A DNA stretch of 64,000 bases from Ilex aquifolium. Lineage: Eukaryota; Streptophyta; Magnoliopsida; Aquifoliales; Aquifoliaceae. Position numbers and translations under genes: made by a program. The notes beneath the pieces are model-generated. The model searched no databases and was not told the DNA's origin. It worked only from the letters and a program-made list of their open reading frames with translations. Below are positions 1-10,700 of the stretch, one piece after another (position 1 is the first letter of the stretch; every line of letters starts with the position of its first letter). The stretch spans positions 17,228,501 to 17,292,500 of the forward strand of contig OX637399.1 in assembly GCA_951799425.1 (NCBI GenBank), written 5' to 3'.

Positions 1-109
1 TGGAAGTTTTGTCAGTTTATCCCTAAAGTATCAATTTTGTCAATTTGGCCCCTAAATTATTCAATTTGTGTTTAGAACATTCAATTTATCAAATCAACAC
101 TAAACTAAC
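1..109. other. Unclassified AT-rich flank
   Basis: No reading frame or RNA gene is visible. The wording 'atccctaaagtatcaatttt' and 'tttggcccctaaatta' resembles phrases common near the ends of plant DNA transposons. That is only a resemblance, and no partner end or target duplication is in view. Confidence 0.3.
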
Positions 110-914
110 AAGCAACTTTATCTAATTCTTTGCCACCTTGCACCCTCATCTCCCATGTCCAATCAGATTCTTGAGGGATTTAAAGCCATTAAATTAACCT
201 CAATGCAAACCCTTGCTACACCAAGCCTGGACAAAGGTAAAGTTGCTTGATCAAATGCCAACACTTTCCCAATAGGCTTCACCAACAATTCCAAGAATGG
301 ATTTTGGAAAAAATTGAGCGGAAGGCCTAGTAACGAAATCCACATAGGAACAATTGAAGGCTCTATCCGAGGTACAAACCTGTAAACCACTTGAAGAACC
401 TAAAAAGGTAATCTTCAACTAAGGTAGCATCCTTCAACCAAGTCTTCACATAATCTTCTTGTTTTTGAAACCTGATCCAAACATGTCTTTGATCTATAGA
501 TCCTATCTCAAAATCACCTTTCAGATTCCACTTCAACCGAATAACTTCCTTGATCACACCAAGCGATGGCCTACCATAGGCACACTTGCCAATTAAGGCA
601 TATTGCAAAGAAAGAGTAGATTTCTTGATTTCATCATTGGTAAAATAGAAAGCAGGCTCTCCTTCATAGAAAACTATGGAATTATCAATCTTAGAAATTG
701 CCTCCTCTACAAATTGATTTTGAGATGACTTTTTGAAGAGAGAAGCATAAGTTGGTTGTGAATCTAGAGGTTTTTGATGAAGATTCAATGTTTGTTGCTA
801 CAGATTTGATTGTATAGGTGTTGAATCTGGTTGTTTTGATGTTTGATTTATAGGTTGAGATGGTATATCTGGTGGTTTTGGAGGTATATTGGATGTGCTT
901 GGTGAAAAACTCAT
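110..914 (-). pseudogene. LINE ORF1 N-terminal part, DUF4283 type
   Basis: Plant L1-type ORF1 proteins carry an N-terminal DUF4283 domain, then a zinc knuckle, and are thought to bind the element RNA. The frame opens at ATG 914-912 with a Pro/Ser/Gln-rich leader (starting MSFSPSTSNIPPKPPDIPSQ). An in-frame TAG interrupts it just before the block at 363-788, which holds SLQYALIGKCAYGRPSL, then RLKWNLKGDFEIGSI and VWIRFQKQEDY, all typical of the DUF4283 fold. The reading then shifts frame into 163-390 with PMWISLLGLPLNFF, VDQAT-like FDQATLPLSR and GVARVCIEVNL, the usual second half. Further left, GDEGARWQRI matches the usual continuation but contains stops. At least three lesions make it a pseudogene. 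The zinc knuckle is not reached. Confidence 0.75.
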
Positions 915-1090
915 AAGTGGAATAAGTTCTAGAGAGAGAATTTGATGAATCAAATAAGGAGTCCAGAAAAGAAAGGATTACTGCAGAAAGTAATAAGGGG
1001 AAGGGTCTCCAAAAAAATCACCAAATAGACAAGGGAAAGAATTCAGCAAGTTGAGATTTTTCAGATGAATCGAGAAGGGTAACTTAGAAT

Positions 1091-1961
1091 TTGCAAGGAG
1101 GAGGTCAAGATTTGGTAAGACCCATGCAATCTATTGCCAAACAGAAAGGAGTTTGGATCCATCAAACTCATGCGAAGGGTAGCCAGCGAGAGCGCAATAG
1201 CGAGGGGGAGAATTATCATCAAAGCACTAAATTTATAGGAGAGAATGATGGAACTAAAATTAGTTTTGAGAAAGGTAATAATTTAGATAAGGAATTTATT
1301 GTTCCTGAGTTTCTTGAGGTTATTCCAGAGGTCCAAGCAGATGACACTACTGTTAATATTGAGGATGAAGCAACTGCCCGTGCGGGACAAATTGAGGTTT
1401 GTTCTAAAGATGGGGTATCCACTCCAATTACTGTTGTTGGTGAGTTTGGTTCGCAGGCTGTGGGCAATCTGGTTTGAATGCCTGCAGCTACTACAGAGGA
1501 GTTGCACCAGCTACAAAAGGTTGTTTCTGGGAATTTTACTCAGGATACTCCTACTAATGGCAGTGAACAAGTAGAAGTTGGATTCAAAGAGGATTCTCAA
1601 TGTGGAGATAAGCTTGAACATCCGATGACCACTGCAAAAATTCAATGTGACTTGAATATGCAATCTATGCTTTCTCCTCAATCCACTTTTTTAATAGATC
1701 GTAATTTATGTATGTTTGAAAGGTAAAGAGTTTTCTAAGGATGATGATAATGGACTGAAGAGTGTAAGGGAGCCTCCAGACAAAGGTTTTCATTCAGATG
1801 GTGATTATTCTGCTAATCTAGTATGTGTAGAAGTTCATTATCACAGCTCGGATTCTGGGGATAGTTATGAGCCGCCTCGACGATGTTCCGAATTAATTAC
1901 CCCAGGTATCATTACCAGATCAAAGTCTAGCAAGCTCTCCTCCCAATCTTTGAATGATTAA
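1091..1961 (+). pseudogene. LINE ORF1 C-terminal tail
   Basis: This is a hydrophilic, low-conservation sequence in one reading direction, split by in-frame stops into 1091-1477, 1478-1726 and 1716-1961. It contains the phrase KQKGVWIHQTHAKG and ends in ITPGIITRSKSSKLSSQ. By itself it is not diagnostic. The identification rests on what follows: its stop (TAA 1959-1961) overlaps by 8 bp an ATG at 1954 that begins a recognisable ORF2 endonuclease. That is the usual tight ORF1/ORF2 arrangement in plant L1 elements. It is not functional here. Confidence 0.55.
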
Positions 1962-2125
1962 TATTATTTCTTGGAATGTGAGGGGGGCTCAGAACGAGCC
2001 CACAAGAATGAGGTTATTAAATCTGATTAGAAGTAATGATGTTGGTTTAGTCTCTTTATTATAGCCAAAATTAATGCCATCTAAGTTGCCAAACTTGTGT
2101 GCAAGCTTAGGTTTTTCTTGTTTAT
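1954..2125 (+). pseudogene. LINE ORF2 endonuclease, first residues
   Basis: From ATG 1954 the frame reads MINIISWNVRGAQNEP and then RMRLLNLIRSNDVGLVSLL, the start of the apurinic-like endonuclease/exonuclease/phosphatase domain of L1 ORF2, whose SWNVRG motif is highly characteristic. A TAG at 2062-2064 occupies the place where the family has the catalytic Glu of its E-[TP]-K motif, since PKL follows it. The sequence goes on as PNLCASLGFS and stops abruptly at about 2125, where the satellite starts. Only about 55 of the usual 1200 or more residues remain. Confidence 0.75.
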
Positions 2126-2126
2126 G

Positions 2127-3548
2127 CAAACTTCCACTAGTCTATCAAAAATTTAAATTATTTTCCCCTAATCACCAAGAACTCGAAGACATACCATATC
2201 CACTCGATTTAGTCCACCCACAGCTCTACTACAAGCTCAAAGGCTATACAAGAATATTGACAGTCATGTTGGAACCCAAAACTCGTGTGTGGTATGATCA
2301 TGCAATTAAACGGATTCGTAAACAAAGGTTCATATTGCAATTAACTGTCCATAGTTAGTTTCACTACCAAACTCACCATGGTATGCACACTCAAAAAAAA
2401 AAAAAAAGGAATTCTCTGATTGTCATGACTGTGCCACTCGTAAATATATGTGATGATCGAATTTCTGTAATGAAGGCAAATTTTACTCACTCATTTTCAA
2501 ACAATGTAATATATCTATCAAATGGAACGATCTGGGCATAATCCCATGAAACAAATGTTAAGCGGCATAAAAATAATGCAATTGACATATCTCATAGGTA
2601 TTAAATCATGTGCACTCAACCATTCCCCCTAAAATCGAATAGGGCTTTCTATAGTTGTAAAGGGACCATGGGTAAAGGTTTGAGGAACGAAGGGATTAAG
2701 TTTGTAGAAGAAGTTATCCCTTAGATGAATTTAATATTCAATAATACATTCAACCCTTGATTTGATGCAACATAAAAGCTCATATCCCTCATTATTCCTT
2801 CAAGACTTTGGGTTGAGGTGTCCCATGGCCTCACATTTTCCTTTCCATCTTTGCCACGATCATAGAAGTCATGGAGACAAAGAGAACCCAGGCTGGGGGA
2901 GTAGTCCCAGAGATTTCAACAGAGGGAGTTGGACGCAAAATCTTTCTTGAAGTCATTTCGAAAGTCAAAGATCAAAACAAGAATCAAGAGGAACTAGAAA
3001 GACTTGAGGGTTTAGAGGGCCTCCTTAGGGTTTTTCGAAAACTATAGGACAGGTTTGATGGATTGGGTCTTAAGGATTATAGAGAACCAATTGCTTTGCT
3101 ACCGATAGAAACCCTTTTAATTTTTTGACAGAACTGGAACGTACCAGTAGGAAGCTACACTCGACCTAGCGGTAGCGCAGTTCAGAATTCCCACAAATTT
3201 TCCTTTTTTTTTAATTATTTTTCATCGTCAAAACAAATTAATTAAAACCCGAAGTCCTACAACCCAAAGTGTACCAAATTTAAGTCCTTAATCACATTCC
3301 ACAGTGTGACAAGTTCTAAGTATACGCAATCCAATTTGTGATACAAAGTAACAATTATAATGCTAAGGAATTTCTAGAATATTAAACAATCTATTGGAGC
3401 GTAAAATAAAAAGCAAAATTAAAATTGCACAACACCTTCGTAGGCAACATGAATGCAATTATTTAGCTGAGTCACTAAGCCTTTGAACCCCTAGGTTACC
3501 CCTAGTGGACGAGCGTTGTCCCGCGAATTTTTCTAGATAAGATACCAA
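2127..3548 (+). repeat. Array unit I-1
   Basis: This first unit abuts the truncated LINE directly at about 2126. Its 58-codon frame is open at 2871-3047. The A-run is about 15 bases long. The telomere-like word is altered to AAACCCGAA. Confidence 0.9.
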
Positions 3549-4978
3549 CAAACTTCAACTAGTCTATCAAAAATTTAAATTATTTTCCCCTAATCACCAT
3601 GAACTCAAAGACATACCATATCCACTCGATTTAGTCCACCCACAGTTCTACTACAGGCTGAAAGGTTATACAAGAATATTGGCAGTCATGTTGGTACCCA
3701 AAACTCGTGTGTGGTATGATCATGCAACTAAACGGATTCGTAAACAAAGGTTCATATTGCAACTAACTGTCCATAGTTAGTTTCAATGTCAAATTCACCA
3801 TGGTTTGCACACTAAAAAATAAAGGAATTCTCTGATTGTCATGACTGTGCCACTCATAATTATATGTGAGGATCGAATTTATGTAATCAAGGGAAATTTT
3901 ACTCACTCATTTCCAAACAATGGAATACATCTATCAAATGGAACAATCATGTCATAATCCCAAGAAACGAATGTTAAGCGGCAAACAAATAATGCAATTG
4001 ACATATCTCATAGGTATTAAAGCATGCGCACTCAACCATTCAACCTAAAATCGAATCGGGCTTTCTGTGGTTGTAATGGGAGCTTGGGTAAAGGTTTAAG
4101 GAACAAAAGGATTTAGTCTGCAAAAGAAGTTATATCTTGGACGAATTTAATATTCAATAATACACTCAACCCTTGATTTCATGCATCATAAAAGCTCATA
4201 TCCCTCATTCTTCCTTCACAAGACTTTGGCTTGAGATGTCCCATGGCCTCACATTTTCCTTTCCATCTTTGCCACGGTCATAGAATTCATGGAGACAAAG
4301 TGAACCCAAGCTGGGGGAGTAGTCCAAGAGATTTATTTAGAGGGAGTTGGACGCAAAATCTTTCTAGGAGTCATTTTGAAAGTCAAAGATCAAAATAAGA
4401 ATCAAGAGGAACTAGAGAGACTTGAGGGTTTAGAGGGCCTCCCTAGGGTTTTTCGAAAACTATAGGACAGGTTTGATGGATTGAGTCTTAAGGATTACAG
4501 AGAACTAATTGCTTCGCTACCGATAGAAACCCTATTAATTTTTTCGACAGAACAGGAACGTACCGGTAGGAAGCAGCACTCGACATAGCGGTAGCGCAGT
4601 TCAGAAGTCCCACAATTTTTCCTATTTTTTTTATTTATTTTTCTTCTTCAAAACTAATCAAAACAAATTAATTAAAACCCTACGTCCTAAAACCCAAAGT
4701 GTTCCCAATTTAAGTCTTTAACCACGTTCCACAGTGCGACAAGTTCTAATTATACGCAATCCAATTTGTGATACAAAGTAACAAATATAATGCTATGGAA
4801 TTTCAAGAATATTAAACAATCTACTGTAGCGTAAAATTAAAAGCAAAATTAAAATTGCACAACACCTTCATAGGCAACATGAATGCAATTATTTAGCTTA
4901 GTCACTATGCCTTTCAACCCCTAGGTTACCCCTAGTGGACGAGCGTTGTCCCGCGAATTTTTCTAGATAAGATACCAA
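3549..4978 (+). repeat. Array unit I-2
   Basis: The unit is 1430 bp long. Its copy of the short frame begins at about 4290 and closes at codon 5 (AAG TGA), a change shared with unit I-3, so these two units are sisters at this place. Confidence 0.9.
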
Positions 4979-6404
4979 CAAACTTCCGCCAGTCTGTAAA
5001 AAATTTAAATTATTTCCCCTAATCACCATGAACTCGAAGACATACCATATCCACTCGATTTAGTCCACTCACAGTTCTACTACAGGCTCAAAGGTTATAC
5101 AAGAATATTGGTAGTCATGTTGGTACCCAAAACTCGTGTGTGGTATGATCATGCAACTAAGCGGATTCGTAAACAAAGGTTCATATTGCAACTAACTGTC
5201 CATAGTTTGTTTCAATGCCAAACTCACCATGGTTTGCATAGTAAAAAATAAAGGAATTCTCTGATTGTCATGACTGTGCCACTCATAACTATCTGTGAGG
5301 ATCGAATTTATGTAATCAAGACAAATTTTACTCACTCATTTCCAAACAATGGAATACATCTATCAAATGGAACAATCATGGCATAATCCCATGAAACAAA
5401 TGTTAAGCGGCAAAAAAATAATGCAATTGACATATCCCATAGGTATTAAAGCATATACACTCAACCATTCAACCAAAAATCGAATAGGGCTTTCTATGGT
5501 TGTAATGGGACCTTGGGTAACGGTTTGAGGAACGAAAGGATTAAGTTTGCAGAAGAAGTTATCACTTAGACGAACTTAATATTCAATAATACACTCAACC
5601 CTTGATTTGATGCAACATAAACGCTCATATCCCTCATTCTTCCTTCACAAAACTTTGGCTTAAGGTGTCCCTTAGCCTCACACTTTCCTTTCCATCTTTG
5701 TCATGGTCATAGAATTCATGGAGACAAAGTGAACCCAAGTTGGGGGAGTAGTCCAAGATATTTCTTTAGAGGGAGTTGGACGCAAAATATTTCTAGGAGT
5801 CATTTTGAAAATCAAAGATCAAAAAAAGAATCAAGAGGAACTAGAGAGACTTGAGGGTTTAGAGGGCCTCCTTAGAGTTTTTTGAAAACTATAGGACAGG
5901 TTTGATGGATTGGGCCTTAATGATTACAGAGAACCAAATGCTTCGCTACCGATAGAAACCCTTTTAATTTTTTTGACAGAACAGGAACGTACTGGTAGGA
6001 AGTAGCACTCGACCTAGAGGTAGCGCAGTTCAGAATTCCCAAAATTTTTCCTTTTTTTTATTATTTTTCTTCTTCAAAAGTAATCAAAACAAATTAAATA
6101 AAACCCTAAGTCCTAAAACCCAAAGTGTTCCCAATTTAAGTCCTTAATCACATTCCATAGTGCGACAAGTTCTAAGTATACGCAATCCAATTTGTGATAC
6201 AAAGTAACAAATATAATGCTATGGAATTTCAAGAATATTAAACAATATATTAGAGTGTAAAATTAAAAGGAAAATTAAAATTGCACAACACATTCGTAGG
6301 CAACATGAATGCAATTATTTAGCTTATTCACTAAGCCTTTGAACCCCTAGGTTACCCCTAGTGGACGAGTGTTGTCCCGCGAATTTTTCTAGATAAGATA
6401 CCAA
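4979..6404 (+). repeat. Array unit I-3
   Basis: The unit is 1426 bp long. It shares the codon-5 stop with unit I-2. Its last third (about 5905-6110) is almost letter-for-letter the same as about 30685-30890 in unit I-13, 25 kb away, including rare variants such as 'gggccttaatgatt' and 'cgtactggtaggaagtag'. Confidence 0.9.
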
Positions 6405-6661
6405 CAAACTTCCACAACTTTATCCAAAATTTAATTTTTTTTCCCCTAATCACCCTGAATTTGAAGACATACCATATCCTCTCGATTTAGTCCACCCACA
6501 GCTCTACTATAGGCTCAAAAGCTATACAAGAATATTGACAGTCAAGTTGGTACCCAAAACTCGTGTGTGGTATGATGATGCAACTAAATGGATTCGTAAA
6601 CAAAGGTTCATATTGCCATTAACTGTCCATAGTTAGTTTCAATGCCAAACTCACCATGGTT

Positions 6662-6666
6662 TGCAC
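6662..6666. repeat. 5-bp target duplication, left copy (TGCAC)
   Basis: TGCAC precedes the element at 6667 and recurs at 14936-14940 right after its end. The uninterrupted units read ggtttgcacactc here, so one copy is the original target. Confidence 0.9.
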
Positions 6667-7308
6667 TGTGACGCCCCATTTTCCGGGGGTCCTGTATTAA
6701 CCGTTGACAACCCATCAACCCGCGGAAATACCCGTGGATGTCGCTTAACCCGACACCACATCGATAACATCCTTAAACCGAGGTTATAAATCCAAAATGA
6801 AAATTCGGTTCAGCATTCATTCGATCCAACCCCAGTCCAACTCCCCATGATTCATACCCCATTAGGGTCCAATTTGATCATTGGAGGGAAGGAAAAACAT
6901 AGCCCAAAGGCTTGGCAAAGAAAACAAAAATAAAAAAAAAAATTCTGAGTTTTGATGGGCGTACCAGTACGCGTACCGGTACACTGAACCCACTGGACAT
7001 CGGCGTACCGGTACGCCCATCAAAACTCAGAATTTTTTATTTTATTTTTGTTTTCTTTGCCAAGCCTTTGGGCTATGTTTTTCCTTCCCTCCAATGATCA
7101 AATTGGACCCTAATGGGGTATGAATCATGGGGAGTTGGACTGGGGTTGGATCGAATGAATGCTGAACCGAATTTTCATTTTGGATTTATAACCTCGGTTT
7201 AAGGATGTTATCGATGTGGTCTCGGGTTAAGCGACATCCACGGGTATTTCCGCGGGTTGATGGGTTGTCAACGGTTAATACAGGACCCCCGGAAAATGGG
7301 GCGTCACA
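6667..7308. repeat. Inverted repeat (foldback) at the element's left end
   Basis: The left arm, about 6667-6970, is the reverse complement of the right arm, about 7004-7308, at about 99% by eye. The short centre is itself LTR sequence in the inverted sense. The right arm equals the last ~305 bp of the 3' LTR. The orientation switch falls in the perfect palindrome CGTACCGGTACG at 7004-7015. As a result the element begins with the complement of its own LTR end rather than with the TGTAAAACCC of a normal LTR start. Confidence 0.93.
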
Positions 7309-7311
7309 GCT

Positions 7312-7323
7312 TGGTATCAGAGC
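7312..7323 (+). promoter_or_regulatory. Primer-binding site (initiator tRNA-Met)
   Basis: TGGTATCAGAGC lies 3 bp after the LTR end at 7308. It is the standard plant primer-binding site complementary to the 3' end of initiator tRNA-Met, used by Tekay-type and many other plant LTR elements. Confidence 0.92.
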
Positions 7324-7740
7324 ATAGGCCATAGATCATATGTGGTCTTGTGGGAAATGAGTCTACCATCTTCCATTGCAAGGGAGAACGAGGTTTAGAG
7401 CCCTAGCTAATTCGAAAACCTAAGCTTGATGGGCATTGGGTCTAGACCATTGCATGCATTGTGCATTTCATCTTATGTGTTTAAATGCTACATGTTATGT
7501 GCTATGTGCTATGTGGATAATATACATCGTAGAATGTATATGGAAATGAACACACTAGGGTTAGGAAACATAACCTTGGGAGTGGGAAAACAAATGAACG
7601 TGAGGGTTCATGGTATAAATGTCTACTAAGGAGAGGAATATGCTTCCCTAGTGAGACGATTCGGAAACTCTTTATGTGTGAGTATTGATTCCTATTTTTG
7701 GGATGCCTTGTAAAACTATATTGCTATTTGACTTATGTAG
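7324..7740 (+). other. Untranslated leader of the chromovirus
   Basis: These 417 bases lie between the primer-binding site and the Gag start. A 67-codon frame at 7426-7629 is present but has no recognisable domain. The same leader occurs in the element at 59090 (61428-61871). Nothing else is recognised. Confidence 0.6.
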
Positions 7741-10700
7741 ATGGCATATAGAGGGCGTGGACGCCGAGGCGGTAGGTGGAATAACCAACCACCTCCGGTC
7801 TTTGATCACCAAGCCTTTGCAGAGGCTATTGGTGAGGCGGCGGCGACTATTGCACAGGCTAGTGCTACAGCTGCTACCATTGCACAGACGGGTGCAAACA
7901 TGGGACAAGGAGGCTCGAGTAACCTCCAGAAGTTCAAAGCCCATCATCCTCCGATTTTTCTGGGAGGTGCGGATCCAATGGTAGCAGATCGTTGGATTCG
8001 GCAAGTGGAGAAGATCTTGAGGGCTATGGAGATCACTTCCGATGCCACCAAGATAACTCTAGCAACTTTTCAGCTAGAGGGAGAATCCCAGCTATGGTGG
8101 GATTGGGTGAAGGACTCCAGAAATTTGGAGGCCATGACTTGGGCAGAGTTCCGAGAGCTCTATATGGGAAAATATTTCCCAGCAACTGCTCGACATGCTA
8201 AGGCCAAGGAGTTCCTAGAATTGAAGCAGGGAAATATGAATGTGCTAGAATACGTGGCCAAATTCACGGAGTTGGCCCGTTTTGCTGATGACTATGTGGC
8301 CTCAGACGTGGCCAAGGTACGTAAGTTCGAAGATGGACTGAAGTTGTCCATTCGAGGCAAGATTGTGGGACTTCTCCTGCAAGACCTCGATTCGATGGTC
8401 AAGACTGCAATGGCTATCAAGAGAGAGGTGGAGGATGCGCGCAACATCCGAGAAGCGGGTGTTAAGGACAAAAAGAAGGAGGGTCAATCCTCTTCTTCTA
8501 GTGCGGGAAAGAAACAAAGGACTTATGTTCCGCAGGGAATTCAAGGGCAGAGCCGCGGCTATCAAGGCCAAGGCCGGGGTCGATTCTTCCAAGACGGGGA
8601 AAACTTCAGGACCGCCTTCCAGACGGGTCAGAAGACTTGTTATTTTTCTCACCAGCCGGGTCACATAAAGAAGGAGTGTCCTCGACTGCAGAGATCCCAG
8701 AGCTATGGGACATCTCAATCCCAGTCTTCTGTGGGACAGCCGCAGACACAGTTTGTTCCTCCTTACCCCTCCATGGGTCAAAGGAGCCAGTACCAATCAC
8801 AGGGTGCTGCACAAGGCCCTACTACTTTCCGAGCGGGAACACCGCAAGCTGGCCAGATGGGCCAAGGCATGGGTAGAGGGCGAGGCCAGGGTTCACAGGC
8901 CGGGACTTCAGGGACTCAAGGGCGTGTCTACGCCATGATACCACAAACTGAGCCGACAGATCCGTCGGTGATACAGGGTACATTTCTACTCTCTCGTTTA
9001 TGGGCAAGAGTATTATTTGACTCTGGTGCATCGCATTCATTCATTTCTGCATCTTGTGTGAAAGACTTGGGTTTAGAGGTTGAGACTTTAGAAGAACCAT
9101 TACATGTGAGTTCTCCCCTAGGTGCTAGGGTGAGAATTGATCAGATATGTCGGGGTTGTGAGCTAGAGATCTCAGGGATTCTACTCATTGTGGACCTTCG
9201 GGTCATGGACATGTCGGAGTTCGATGTAATCCTGGGAATGGATTGGTTGGCGGCACACCGAGTCGTCATTGATTGTGACCGGAAGCGGGTTACTGCTTAC
9301 ACATCGGATGGGGTTTGTTTCAGGTTTCAGGGGGATAAGCACGATGCTTTACCTCAAGCCGTGTACGACTCTAGATGGCACGGACAGTTGATGGGTTGGC
9401 TAGCAAGCCTTACCCTGGAGGACGAGGCGAGACAGGAGTTTGGTCTGCCTCGGGTTGTGTGTGATTATGAGGATGTTTTTCCGGGTGAACTTCCGGGATT
9501 ACCTCCACATAGGGATGTAGATTTTAATATAGAGTTGCATCTTGGTACATCACCCATTTCTATGACTCCACATAAGATGACGCCTGCTGAGTTGCAAGAA
9601 CTCAAGGTCCAATTGCAGGAATTGTTGGACCGGGGTTTCATTAGACCGAGTACCTCACCTTGGGGCGCTCCGGTGTTATTTGCAAAGAAGAAGGACAAAA
9701 CCCTTCGACTATGTATAGACTACCGGCAGTTGAATAGGGTTACTATCAAGAATAGGTACCCTTTGCCGAGGATTAATGACTTGTTTGATCAGCTGAGAGG
9801 GGCGCGGGTCTACTCCAAGATAGATCTCCGCACCGGTTACCATCAGTTGAGAGTTAGGGAGACAGATATCCCTAAGACGGCGTTTCGAACGCGATATGGG
9901 CATTTCGAGTTCACTGTCATGCCTTTCGGATTGACGAACGCCCCAGCGGCATTCATGGATCTCATGCATAGGGTGTTCCAACCCTACCTTGATCAGTTCG
10001 TCGTGGTTTTCGTTGACGACATTTTGATCTACTCCAGGTCTGAGGAGGAGCATGAGGGTCACTTGAGGGTCGTTCTTCAGATCTTGAGAGACCATCAGTT
10101 GTATGCCAAGTTCAGCAAATGTGAATTTTGGCTTACTGAAGTGAAATTTTTGGGACATGTGGTGTCGGCTTCGGGTGTATCCGTAGACCCGGAGAAGGTT
10201 GAGTCAGTCATGAATTGGGAGAGGCTGAAGTCAGTTTTCGAGATACGTAGTTTCTTGGGATTGGCTGGGTATTATCGGCGGTTTATCGAGGACTTCTCTA
10301 GGTTAGCTGCGCCTATGACGAAGTTGACTCGGAAGGAGGTCAAGTTCGAGTGGAATGATTCTTGCGAGAAGGCATTCCAGGAGTTGAAGAGGAGGCTTAC
10401 TTCAGCTCCTATATTGATAGTCCCAGAAAGGGGACAGAGGTACACAGTCTATTGTGATGCCTCTAAGGACGGGCTCGGATGTGTGTTGATGCAGTCCGGG
10501 AGGGTCGTGGCTTATGGTTCTCGACAGTTAAAGAACCACGAGCAGAATTACCCTACACACGACATGGAGTTGGCGGCCATTGTCTTTGCCTTGAAGGCTT
10601 GGCGCCACTACCTATACGGTGAGCAGTTTGAAGTGTTTTCGGACCACAAGAGTCTGAAGTACATCTTTACACAGCGGGACCTCAACATGAGGCAACGCAG

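Larger units (their letters stand above)
110..2125. mobile_element. Broken L1-type LINE with inverted 5' part
   Basis: The left part (about 110-914) encodes the DUF4283-containing start of a plant LINE ORF1 on the minus strand. The right part (about 930-2125) encodes an ORF1 tail followed by the first residues of an ORF2 endonuclease on the plus strand. The 5' ends of both parts meet in the middle, which is the layout produced by twin priming, a known cause of 5' inversions in L1 elements. The plus-strand part stops at about 2125, where the tandem array begins, so reverse transcriptase and the 3' tail are not present. Two independent LINE fragments lying head to head is the alternative. Confidence 0.65.

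Noticed and set aside
2390-2408. A-runs before GGAATTC in each unit, as a possible retroposon poly(A) tail
   Set aside because: Run length varies from about 7 to 18 between units as expected for slippage, and no target duplication or 5' boundary fits a retroposed sequence.
6912-7097. 61-codon frame within the foldback
   Set aside because: It spans the inverted-repeat centre and low-complexity A/T runs, so it is an artefact of the palindrome.
8302-8796. Long opposite-strand and out-of-frame readings over the gag-pol genes
   Set aside because: They are shadows of the strongly biased 1540-codon frame and of its relatives at 39625-44175 and 61872-64000.
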